From NCBI RefSeq assembly GCF_007859945.1, contig NZ_SJPQ01000001.1:992001-1056000 (forward strand): DNA of 64,000 nucleotides, written 5' to 3'. The notes beneath the pieces are model-generated. The model worked only from the letters and a program-made list of their open reading frames with translations, had not been told where the DNA came from and did not search any database. The stretch comes from Pseudobythopirellula maris. GTDB taxonomy: Bacteria; Planctomycetota; Planctomycetia; Pirellulales; Lacipirellulaceae. Each line of letters begins with the position of its first letter. Position 1 is the first letter of the stretch. A program made the position numbers and the translations under genes. Of this stretch, positions 13,333 through 21,215 are shown piece by piece.

Positions 13333-13923
13333 TCAGGTGGATCTTTGTCGACGCGGTGACTTGCCGGGAACGGGGTGAGTCGCGCCGCTACGACCGCGGA
13401 GGGAATAGGCAACCGCTGCTACGGCCACGAGCGCCAGCCCGCCGATCCACAGCCAGGGTGAGGTCCCGGTCCACTCCGGCAGCGTAATCTTGCCAGCATC
13501 GCCCCAGCTCTTTAGCAGACCGGAGAGCTGTGGAAACAGCACGACATACAGGCCGGCGCCGGCCAACATTCCCAGCACGCCGACCATCGCATCTCGGCGA
13601 CCTTCGCCACAGGCGGCCACACTCGTTCCGGGGCAGTAACCGAAGATCGCCATTCCGGCGCCGAAGCAAATCCCCCCGGCAACGATGCCCAGCCAAACGA
13701 GCGGCTTGATGTGCAGGGAGACTGCATCGAGCGGCAACAGTGCATAGATGCCGACCGCCCCGACTACTACGGCGATTCCCATGATCTTGACGACCGTCCA
13801 GTCCCGAAACAGGAACTGCTCGATGATCACCTGGAACTTCGCCACCCGTCCCTTCTGCAGCAGAATGCCGAAAATGATTCCCGTGATTAGACCCAATGCC
13901 AGCTTCCAAAGGGGATCAAACAT
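13333..13923 (-). CDS. YeeE/YedE family sulfur-transport half-protein (C-terminal type)
   Basis: The 196-residue protein has about five helices and the signature GAGMAIFGYCPGTSVAACGEGR, whose cysteine corresponds to one of the conserved transport cysteines of YeeE/TsuA thiosulfate permeases. I start at MFDPLWK (ATG 13923), preceded by GGACGGGAAGCG; the longer frame to 14025 runs inside the upstream gene. The two overlap by 8 bases, so the pair probably assembles into one transporter in which each half gives one repeat. With the persulfide dioxygenase-like neighbour it likely moves reduced sulfur compounds across the inner membrane. Confidence 0.83.
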   Translation of the reverse strand: MFDPLWKLALGLITGIIFGILLQKGRVAKFQVIIEQFLFRDWTVVKIMGIAVVVGAVGIYALLPLDAVSLHIKPLVWLGIVAGGICFGAGMAIFGYCPGTSVAACGEGRRDAMVGVLGMLAGAGLYVVLFPQLSGLLKSWGDAGKITLPEWTGTSPWLWIGGLALVAVAAVAYSLRGRSGATHPVPGKSPRRQRST

Positions 13924-14446
13924 CGCTTCCCGTCCTTCCATACATGAGGAAAGCGGTCCCGATGGCGACCGAGAAGAAGATGATTGAGAAGACCCAGCTT
14001 GACGCCGCCAGCTGCAGGCTACCACTGATGCCGTGCCCGCTCGTGCAGCCCTCGGCTAGGCGGGCACCAAACATCATTAGCCCCGCTCCCCAAAAAGCCA
14101 CCGACAGCCGCAAGCCCATGCTGGATCCAAACCGCTGCTTCCACAGCGGCGGAACGGTGATTGGTTCGTGATCGCCTGAAGTCATCGAACTGATGATGCT
14201 GCCGATCAGCACACCCACGACGAGCATCCATTCCCACCCGATCTTCGGCGACTCCTCTTGAAAGTAGGGATTCGTTTCCGCAACTCCCGGCGCTGCTGCT
14301 TGAATCGCGAGCGCTGCTGTGTGTTCGAAGGCGGTGGTGATTCCCAGGGGATGATCGGCGCTCCAGAAGGTGAACCAGCTTAAAACGCCGATTCCTACAC
14401 CCACCAGATACGGCGACCAAGACTTGCTCTGTAATGGATTGCCCAT
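13916..14446 (-). CDS. YeeE/YedE family sulfur-transport half-protein (N-terminal type)
   Basis: The 176-residue membrane protein carries the signature GARLAEGCTSGHGISG, the first-half conserved cysteine motif of the YeeE/YedE family, and four or so transmembrane helices. A 60-residue periplasmic-looking loop (ALAIQAAAPGVAETNPYFQE) lies between the first helices. It overlaps the following half-protein by 8 bases and starts 37 bases after the MBL-rhodanese gene, so the three are one transcription unit. Confidence 0.83.
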   Translation of the reverse strand: MGNPLQSKSWSPYLVGVGIGVLSWFTFWSADHPLGITTAFEHTAALAIQAAAPGVAETNPYFQEESPKIGWEWMLVVGVLIGSIISSMTSGDHEPITVPPLWKQRFGSSMGLRLSVAFWGAGLMMFGARLAEGCTSGHGISGSLQLAASSWVFSIIFFSVAIGTAFLMYGRTGSDV

Positions 14447-14482
14447 GGGGTTTCTCCTTCAGTTCTCCAAGCGGCTTCTCAA

Positions 14483-15883
14483 TCACTTCTCGACGTCGAA
14501 TCCCGCGTTCTTCCACGCCTGCATGCTGCCCGGCACGTTGTAGACCTTCTCGAAACCGTCCCTTTGGAGAATGCTGGCGGCGATGCTGGCCCGGTACCCG
14601 CTGCCGCAGTAGACGGCGACCGGCTGTTGGCGATCGAGGTCCAGCTCTCCATTCACGCCTTCCCGTAGCTCGGAGACGAACTTATGCTTTGCACCCGCGA
14701 TGCGGTCCTTCTCATACTCGGCCGGGGAGCGCACATCCAGCAGTTGAAAACGGCCCTTCTCCTCAGCCAGTTGCCTCACCGGAACCTGCGGCAACGTCTC
14801 CAGCGGCAGGCCCGCGTTGTCCCAAGCCTTCATCCCGCCAGCCAGATAACCGGCGTAGTCGGTCAGCCCGACGTAGGCGAAGTGCCAGATGATCCGCTCT
14901 AGCTGAGACTCGTCTTCTACGACGAGAAGAATCGGTTTCTCGTAAGACAGCATGTCGCCCACCCAGACCGACAGCTCCGGCCGGTCGCCGATGTTGACCG
15001 CGCCCGGAATATGACCGCCACCGAACGCCAGCATCTGCCGGGTGTCGACCAGCTGTGCCTTGCCCTTGTTGTGCGCTTCTTGAAACTCCTCTGGCGGCAG
15101 TCCTGTGACGGCTGGGGCGCAGCCGATTGGTTCCGGCCCCTTTGCGTTAACCTTTTTGAGAATCGGGTAGTGCTGCGGGACCGGCGGTGCTCCCTCCTTG
15201 ACGAACTTCTTAAACTCCTCGAGGTCGTCGTACTGCAGGAAGTCGTTCGTCCGCCGCTCATAAGCGATTGTGCTCATCGGCCGCTCACCGATGTCCGCTC
15301 CGCAGGCCGAGCCCGCTCCATGGCAGGGATAGATGATCACTCCATCATCAAGCTTAAGGTAATAGTCCCGCAGCGTGTGAAACAGTTGTTTTGTCAACTC
15401 ATCGGTCTCTTGTTCGCCCAACAGATCGGGCCGCCCGGCTGACCCAACAAACAGGGAATCGCCCGTGAACACGCCCCACGGGTCGTCGATGCGGTCCTTC
15501 TCTGCTAGTTCGTACGAAACATGTTCTGGTGTGTGCCCGGGCGTGTGCCGCACAGTCAGCACCACCGACCCGAAGGTAAATTGGTCCCCGCCGTGGATTC
15601 GCTCTACGTCAAACCCGTACTTTGCATCCTGTTCACCACTGGCATAGATCGGGGCTCCTCCCAACTGCGCTGAGAGTTCGCGGGCGCCGCTCATGAAATC
15701 GGCGTGGATGTGCGTTTCGAAAAGGTGCGTGATCGTCACTCCATGCTTACGGGCTAGCTGCAGATAGACCTCAACACCTGGTCGCGGATCAACCACCGCG
15801 GCGGTCTGGCTGCCGTCGTCACCGATCAGATACGACAGCTGCGCGATGCCTGCAGTCTGGATTTTCTCGAATACCATCGTCAT
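14483..15883 (-). CDS. MBL-fold persulfide dioxygenase-like protein with two rhodanese domains
   Basis: The 466-residue protein starts with a metallo-beta-lactamase fold of the ETHE1/Blh type. Metal ligands are visible in THIHADFMSG, HTPGHTPEH, TGDSLFVG and YPCHGAGSACG. Two rhodanese domains follow. The first (about 265-355) has VVEDESQL where the catalytic loop should be and lacks the cysteine; the second has a full loop, YCGSGYRAS. The usual reaction is oxidation of glutathione persulfide to sulfite, with the rhodanese passing sulfane sulfur. I chose ATG 15883 (MTMVFEKI), with GGGGAA upstream. The gene appears intact and is the catalytic centre of the operon. Confidence 0.85.
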   Translation of the reverse strand: MTMVFEKIQTAGIAQLSYLIGDDGSQTAAVVDPRPGVEVYLQLARKHGVTITHLFETHIHADFMSGARELSAQLGGAPIYASGEQDAKYGFDVERIHGGDQFTFGSVVLTVRHTPGHTPEHVSYELAEKDRIDDPWGVFTGDSLFVGSAGRPDLLGEQETDELTKQLFHTLRDYYLKLDDGVIIYPCHGAGSACGADIGERPMSTIAYERRTNDFLQYDDLEEFKKFVKEGAPPVPQHYPILKKVNAKGPEPIGCAPAVTGLPPEEFQEAHNKGKAQLVDTRQMLAFGGGHIPGAVNIGDRPELSVWVGDMLSYEKPILLVVEDESQLERIIWHFAYVGLTDYAGYLAGGMKAWDNAGLPLETLPQVPVRQLAEEKGRFQLLDVRSPAEYEKDRIAGAKHKFVSELREGVNGELDLDRQQPVAVYCGSGYRASIAASILQRDGFEKVYNVPGSMQAWKNAGFDVEK

Positions 15884-15996
15884 GACGCTTCCCCTATCCA
15901 GCAATTGTGGTGAGCGGTGACCGCCTCAAGACATGTCACGGGTCAAAGTTGTGCATATGTCGTTCCATGCTAGGCGTCCACGTTTGTTCGTTCGCC

Positions 15997-16264
15997 CTAA
16001 AGCATCGACCCTCCGTCCATACGCTGTTGCCCGCCGGTGAGAAGAAATCGGTATCCAGCCGCACATGGCCTGCGACTCATGCAGCGGGCGGTACTGCTCA
16101 CAGCCTCCGTTAGCCATACACAAAGCGGCGTGCGTGTGAGGTTTAACGTTGCATTGGAGGTACATACCATCCTCTTGTTCGGATCGATCACGGTCGCTCC
16201 GCCCGGTTTTCCGTCGCCTACGATGCAGCAAGCGATTTCCAAACCGGTTACAACTTCTAAACAC
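15997..16264 (-). pseudogene. Possible relic of an MBL-fold N-terminus
   Basis: In one frame IACCIVGDGKPGGATVIDPN resembles the opening strand pair of MBL-fold enzymes (compare LSYLIGDDGSQTAAVVDP in the neighbour). In the next frame GMYLQCNVKPHTHAAL resembles the following VYLQLARKHGVTITHL. The match is split by a frame change and fades out, so it could be a broken duplicate of the adjacent gene. It might also be chance similarity; no longer homology can be followed to 15905. Confidence 0.3.
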
Positions 16265-16279
16265 TGCTTGTGTCTTACT

Positions 16280-17062
16280 TCAGCTCATCGCGGTGGTTCG
16301 AACACCAGTTGCGGCCAAGCCCCCGATCACCAGTGCAAGCACCACGACGAACCACCCAAACGTTTTTGGTAAAGTTTCGTTAGGGAACCTTTTGGACCAC
16401 CCCAAGCCCCGCAAGAATGCCCACATCGGATAACGCTAGAAAGGCCAGAGTCAACCGCCAGTCTAGCGAGACTTGCTGCAACTGTCTGATCAACCCGCCA
16501 ACAGAATTAAGAGCGATGATGGCCAGCGAAGCGCCAACAGCATTCTTCGTTTCGATACCGGCTAGCAGCACGAGTGCGGGTACAATTAAGAACCCGCCAC
16601 CGACTCCCAAAAAACCCGTCAGCACGCCGACGCTCGCACCAATCAAGAGGCATGGCCACAGCCGACACTGAGCCGATTGACCGCGTTCGGCGTCTCGGCG
16701 AATCATGGCGGCTCCGGTAACAAGCATCAGCGCCGCAAAGCATCCGAGGAGCACTTGCTGCGACACCAGCGACGTCAGAAACGATCCGACGTAAGCCCCA
16801 ATGGTCCCCGCGGCTGCAAACAGCACAGATGCTTTCAGGTGAAATTGCCTTTCCACCAATGCAGCCCCGCTCCAAGCAGACTCGTCGCGCCGACCACTAC
16901 TAATGACATCGCCACGGCCTGCTGGGCCGGAATGCCAGCCACGTAGACGAACACGGGCAGCGTGAGGATAGAGCCACCACCTCCCAGGGCGCCGAGTGTC
17001 AGCCCGATGAGCAGCGCAAACGCCAGTGAAATAACGGCGCCTGTCGTCATCGTGGGCTCCAT
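16280..17062 (-). pseudogene. TauE/SafE family sulfite exporter, two frameshifts
   Basis: Three consecutive segments in different frames together make one TauE/SafE permease of about 260 residues. They are [20 protein letters not shown] ... HWWKGNF (17062 to ~16845), [20 protein letters not shown] ... FLGVGGGFLIVPALVLL ... QKVP (to ~16380), and NETLPKTFGWFVVVLALVIG with TTAMS (stop at 16280). The first break needs one extra base near TTCACC, the second one fewer near CCCTAAC. Both halves retain the GGGG/GVGGGF repeat signatures. The protein would export sulfite made by the dioxygenase. Either the gene is dead or the assembly has two indel errors here. Confidence 0.78.
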
Positions 17063-17080
17063 GCCGGAAACGATTGCGGC

Positions 17081-17536
17081 CTACTGGGACACGGCGTGCG
17101 AGTCGACGTACTGACGCACGAACTGTTCCAGTTGGGGCTGATCACATTCGAAGCCCACCTCCTTTGCTTTCTGTAGCGTCTCTTCACCACTCATGCCTTG
17201 TTCGACCGCAACATGCATCATCACCATGGCTCCGGCACGTTTTCCGCTCTTGCAGTGGGCAAACACCGGCTTGGGAAGCTTCGCATATTTCTCACGGAAC
17301 CGATCCACCAAATCTGGGCCCATCGACTGCATCGATACAGGAATGTTCGAATATTCCATACCCGCCGAGCTGACGACTTCGCCTTCAGCTTCAGGCGAGA
17401 GGGGTTGTTCGTCTTCGTCTGCTGTGCGGAAATTGACCACCGATTTGAATCCCTGACCGCCGAGTTTCTGGATTTCATTCTCTGTAGGTTGTGGTCCCAC
17501 GGTTAATTCGTCGTTTATCTTTGTTTGCTGAGCCAT
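17081..17536 (-). CDS. DUF442 / Blh-type protein-tyrosine-phosphatase-like protein
   Basis: The 151-residue protein has the PTP-loop HCKSGKRAG (HCx5R) and the upstream general-acid region, typical of the DUF442 phosphatase-like domain fused or adjacent to the beta-lactamase-like hydrolase Blh in sulfide-detoxification operons. The start ATG 17536 has AGGAGA upstream. It is the first gene of the minus-strand sulfur operon, 19 bases ahead of the TauE pseudogene. The substrate is unknown; the family may act as a sulfurtransferase rather than a phosphatase. Confidence 0.82.
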   Translation of the reverse strand: MAQQTKINDELTVGPQPTENEIQKLGGQGFKSVVNFRTADEDEQPLSPEAEGEVVSSAGMEYSNIPVSMQSMGPDLVDRFREKYAKLPKPVFAHCKSGKRAGAMVMMHVAVEQGMSGEETLQKAKEVGFECDQPQLEQFVRQYVDSHAVSQ

Positions 17537-17769
17537 GATTCTCTCCTTGTTTTATGTTGTTACGATGGTCACTGAATCTCGAGCGAACCATCATGGGCGA
17601 ATGCAAATCCTGCGCCTCACCCGCTCGGTGTGACCAAGTCACGACATTCGCTTACTTCCAATTTGCTTGCATGCAGGTCACGCTACGGCCGAAGTCGCAT
17701 ATTCGGATAGCCGCTCGCATCGATTTTTGCGACAGGGTCACTGCTAACACCCCAACGCGGCGGCGGCCA

Positions 17770-18338
17770 GACTGCCGACGCGGTCGTTTACGAATCAGAT
17801 TTGCGCATTGCGCTAGCCGCTGGCGAGAGAGGCGGCACCGACGCCACGGGCGTGCAGAGCGGCTCGGCCAGCGTCTATTTCCAGACACGCAGCGGCAGGA
17901 AGCAGAAGCGGTACGTGAAGCTGTCGCTGTGCGTCACCCGCGGCACTATGCTGCCGGGCGCCCTGGCGGTGAGCTGGGGGCCGTTGGGCGACAAGGCTGT
18001 CGCCGGGGCACTGCTGGAGAGAGCGAGCGTCGCCCTGCAGCCCGCTACGCTGCTGGCCGACGCGGGCTACAACGCCGAGTGGGTCCACAAGTTCTGCCGC
18101 GACGACTGGGGCGTTGAGAGCTGGCGTGCACCGAGCGGATGGCGGAGTAAACAGCAAGCACCGGTCGAAGATGACGCCAAGGCGGCTGAAGAAGAACGGC
18201 TACGGCAGGCGTTGGTTCGTCGAGTCGTTCATGAGCGGGCTGAAACGGACCACCGGATCGATGCTCCAGGCCCGTCATGACGCCTGCATGTTCACCGAGG
18301 CCGCCATCCGCGTGCTGGCCTACGCCCTCCAACGTTAA
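17770..18338 (+). pseudogene. IS transposase (DDE, IS5-like) remnant with frameshift
   Basis: The first part (17801-18110) encodes TDATGVQSGSASVYFQTRSG with the first catalytic Asp and LLADAGYNAEWVHKFCRDDW with the second. The continuation (RSKMTPRRLKKNGYGRRW, then VESFMSGLKRTTGSML with the Glu, then EAAIRVLAYALQR) is in another frame from about 18115 to 18338. The N-terminal third is missing. No clear terminal inverted repeats were found. It differs from the IS at 2725, so at least two IS types have visited the region. Confidence 0.72.
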
Positions 18339-18689
18339 CTCAGCATGCGGAACGCTCGTCTGTTCTCAACAAGGCAAAACTGTCTCTAGAGCGTTGTTCC
18401 TCGCACACACCGCGAGGTCTCACATCGCTCCCAACTAACAAAGCAATAAGCATCAGGTTTTTCCCCAACTTCTGGAAACACGCTGTCAGGTCGGCTGCCC
18501 GAATGCCGTTCGGAGCTAAAGCCCGAACACCAGAGTGGTCGCTCACGCTCCAATCCTATTGCCACTCGCTGCCAATCAACGCGTTGACACGAGGCACACG
18601 GATTGCACAGTCCAACAATGTCATTCATCGCCAAAAGAAAGCGATAGACAGTGTTTGCGGCTCGTCTCTAACGGGCAGGGTAGCAAGTT
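18339..18689. other. Intergenic region with no recognisable gene
   Basis: The 350 bases between the transposase relic and the small secreted protein contain only short, unsupported ORFs. It presumably holds the promoter for the plus-strand run that follows. Confidence 0.45.
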
Positions 18690-19001
18690 ATGAAACATCT
18701 TCTTCCCCAGCCGGTAGTTCTTCCCCGACCAGTAGCCAAGTCGTTCGCCATCGCCACGCTCGCTTTCGCCTTCCTATCTCAAACGCCCGAGAAATCAAAC
18801 GCCCAACCTTACCGTTATGTTCCGGCTCCTAGGGTCAGCGTCACGCGGGGTAATTCCTCGCCCTATTACGGGCGCGGCTTCTACCGCAGCTATTCACCCT
18901 ATCGATACCGTTCCGACCTGCGTGGGCTCCTACGCAGCTACTACCGGCCGTCGATCTTCGGGCTTCAGTACTGCTACTGGAACTACCGCGGATGGCGGTG
19001 A
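18690..19001 (+). CDS. Small secreted Tyr/Arg-rich hypothetical protein
   Basis: The 103-residue product has a basic start, a hydrophobic signal-like stretch (SFAIATLAFAFLSQTPEKSNA) and a mature part very rich in Tyr, Arg and Ser (SPYYGRGFYRSYSPYRYRSD). No family is recognised. The composition recalls small planctomycetal envelope proteins. The Shine-Dalgarno is weak. The DksA-like ORF begins 31 bases downstream. Confidence 0.45.
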   Translation: MKHLLPQPVVLPRPVAKSFAIATLAFAFLSQTPEKSNAQPYRYVPAPRVSVTRGNSSPYYGRGFYRSYSPYRYRSDLRGLLRSYYRPSIFGLQYCYWNYRGWR

Positions 19002-19031
19002 TCAACGATTACAAAGCCGGAGGAGGAAACC

Positions 19032-19218
19032 ATGCGTCTGCAAGAGAAAGCCTCCCCCCCGTTTGGTCCTGCAGCAGACCGAGGGAGCTCTCGCGCGGAT
19101 CGAGGCGGGCGAGTACGGCGATTGCGCGCACTGCGGTGAACCGATCTCACATGAACGTCTCGACGCCGTGCCCTACGTGTCGCTTTGCATCGGGTGCGAG
19201 CAAAAGACCGTGGGCTGA
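19032..19218 (+). pseudogene. DksA/TraR-type zinc finger gene, frame-broken at a C7 tract
   Basis: A strong Shine-Dalgarno (GGAGGAGG) precedes ATG 19032. The frame reads MRLQEKAS and then enters a run of seven C residues at 19054-19060. After this run the other frame continues as PPRLVLQQTEGALARIEAGE followed by YGDCAHCGEPI...SLCIGCEQ, an intact four-cysteine DksA/TraR finger. Removing one C would give a 62-residue protein with the expected start and a normal helical lead-in to the finger. Small proteins of this kind bind RNA polymerase in the DksA manner. The broken frame may be a mutation, a read error at the homopolymer, or a slippage switch. Confidence 0.65.
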
Positions 19219-19278
19219 CACCCCCCAAGCCCGCGTGAAGACAGCTACATCAATCCGAACCGAACCATGGAGGAAGCC

Positions 19279-21147
19279 GTGACACCGTCTGATCGCGACC
19301 GTCTCGAAGATCTCTGCCGCCTGATGCGGACCTGGATACTCGAATCGACCCACGCGGCCGGCTCGGGCCACCCCACATCGTCGCTGTCGGCGGTCGAGCT
19401 GATGGCGGGACTGTTCTTTACCGGCCAGCTGCACTACGACCCCTCGGACCCCGACTACGCCAACAACGATCGGGTGATCTTCTCCAAAGGGCACGCTTCG
19501 CCGTTGCTATACGCCTTGTGGGCCGCCGCGGACCAGATCGATGAGGACGACCTGCTCACCTACCGAGACTTCAACAGCCCGCTCGAAGGGCACCCGACCA
19601 GGCGGTTCGAGCTGGCCGAAGCGGCGACCGGGTCGCTCGGCCAGGGTCTGTCGATCGGCGTCGGCAAGGCGCTGTCCGCCAAGCGTCTCGACAGACTGCC
19701 CTGTCGCACCTACGTGTTGCTGGGCGACAGCGAGATGGCCGAGGGGTCGCAGTGGGAGGCGGTGCAGATCGCCGCCCACTATGGACTCGACAACCTGGTC
19801 GGCCTGCTGGATGTCAACCGGCTCGGCCAGCGCGGCCCGACGCAGTTTGGCCACGACCTGCGGGCCTACCAGCAGCGTCTCGAGGCGTTCGGCTGGAACG
19901 TCGAGTTGGTTGAAGACGGCCACGATCTCGAGCGTGTGGAGACGGCCCTGGCGTTTGCCCAGAAGGCGAGCGGGCGGCCGACGATGGTCGTCGCCAAGAC
20001 GCTCAAGGGACGCGGCGTGTCGTTCCTTGAGGACGAGGAGGGCTGGCACGGCAAGGCGCTCGACGAGGACCAGTTGAAGCGGGCGCTCGACGAGATCGGC
20101 GGGGTCGACCGCTCGCTCCGAGGCGAGATCGCGCGGCCCGAACGCATCGAGTTCGCTGAGCCCGCCAAGGAACAGCCGGCGGGCGACGTGGAGTACGCGT
20201 TGGGCGACCAGGTCGCCACGCGCGACGGCTACGGGTCGGCCCTGTGCCGCATCGCCCCTCTATTTCCGGGGCTGGTCGCCCTCGACGGCGAGGTGTCGAA
20301 CTCGACCCGCGCCAAGGCCTTCCGCGAGGAGCACCCCGACCGCTTCTTCGAGATGTTCATCGCGGAGCAGAACATGGCTGGCGTGGCCCTCGGCATGGCG
20401 TTGCGGGGCAAGACGCCGTTCGTCTCGACCTTCGCGGCGTTCCTCACCCGCGCGTTCGACCAGGTCCGCATGAGCGTCCACTCGGGCGCCGGGATCAACT
20501 TCGTCGGCTCGCACGCCGGCGTGTCGATCGGCCAGGACGGACCGTCGCAGATGGGCCTGGAGGACCTGGCGATGTTCCGCCTGCTGCCGGGCTCGACGGT
20601 GCTGTACCCCTCGGACGCGGTCTCGACCGAGCGGCTGGTCGAGGCGATGGCCCGCGAGCCGGGCGTCTGCTACCTCCGCACGACACGCGGCGACACGCCG
20701 GTGATCTACGAGGGCGACGAGGAGTTTCCCATCGGCGGCTGCAAGGTGCTGCGTCACAGCGACCGCGACATCGGCGTGATCGTCGCCGCTGGCGTCACGC
20801 TGCACGAGGCGCTCGCGGCCCACGACACGCTCCGCGAGCGGGGCGTCGCCGTGCGCGTGATCGACCTCTACAGCGTCAAGCCGCTCGACGCCGAGACGCT
20901 GCGGCTGGCGGCCGAGGCGACCGGCTTCGTGCTGACGGTCGAGGACCATTACCCGGAAGGAGGCCTCGGCGAGGCCGTCGCGTCGGCGCTCGCCGACCAT
21001 CCCGCGCCGGTCTTCTGCATGGCCGTCGACCACCGCCCCCGCAGCGGCGAGCCAGAAAGGCTGCGGGATGAAGAGGGTATCTCGGCCAACGCGATCGTGA
21101 ACATGGTCTCGAACCTCGCCAGCACGATGCAGCCGAACTTTCGTTAG
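19279..21147 (+). CDS. Transketolase (single-chain, animal-type length)
   Basis: The 622-residue enzyme has a TPP-binding domain (GHPTSSLSAVELMAGL; FSKGHASPLLY; GDSEMAEGSQWEA...DVNRLGQ), a pyrimidine-binding domain with the catalytic Glu in FIAEQNMAG, and the C-terminal domain (VEDHYPEGGLGEAV). It transfers two-carbon ketol units between pentose-phosphate sugars. The length is closer to the short animal-type transketolase than to the ~660-residue bacterial form. I start at GTG 19279 because GGAGG sits 5 bases upstream and lies inside the alternative ATG 19267 reading. It follows the zinc-finger gene by 60 bases and precedes a cytochrome gene. Confidence 0.93.
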   Translation: MTPSDRDRLEDLCRLMRTWILESTHAAGSGHPTSSLSAVELMAGLFFTGQLHYDPSDPDYANNDRVIFSKGHASPLLYALWAAADQIDEDDLLTYRDFNSPLEGHPTRRFELAEAATGSLGQGLSIGVGKALSAKRLDRLPCRTYVLLGDSEMAEGSQWEAVQIAAHYGLDNLVGLLDVNRLGQRGPTQFGHDLRAYQQRLEAFGWNVELVEDGHDLERVETALAFAQKASGRPTMVVAKTLKGRGVSFLEDEEGWHGKALDEDQLKRALDEIGGVDRSLRGEIARPERIEFAEPAKEQPAGDVEYALGDQVATRDGYGSALCRIAPLFPGLVALDGEVSNSTRAKAFREEHPDRFFEMFIAEQNMAGVALGMALRGKTPFVSTFAAFLTRAFDQVRMSVHSGAGINFVGSHAGVSIGQDGPSQMGLEDLAMFRLLPGSTVLYPSDAVSTERLVEAMAREPGVCYLRTTRGDTPVIYEGDEEFPIGGCKVLRHSDRDIGVIVAAGVTLHEALAAHDTLRERGVAVRVIDLYSVKPLDAETLRLAAEATGFVLTVEDHYPEGGLGEAVASALADHPAPVFCMAVDHRPRSGEPERLRDEEGISANAIVNMVSNLASTMQPNFR

Positions 21148-21215
21148 TCTCAGAAATGACTCCATGCCCCCCCAACGCTGTTACTACCGAAGAATTCCCC
21201 GAAGGAGACGCGTCG

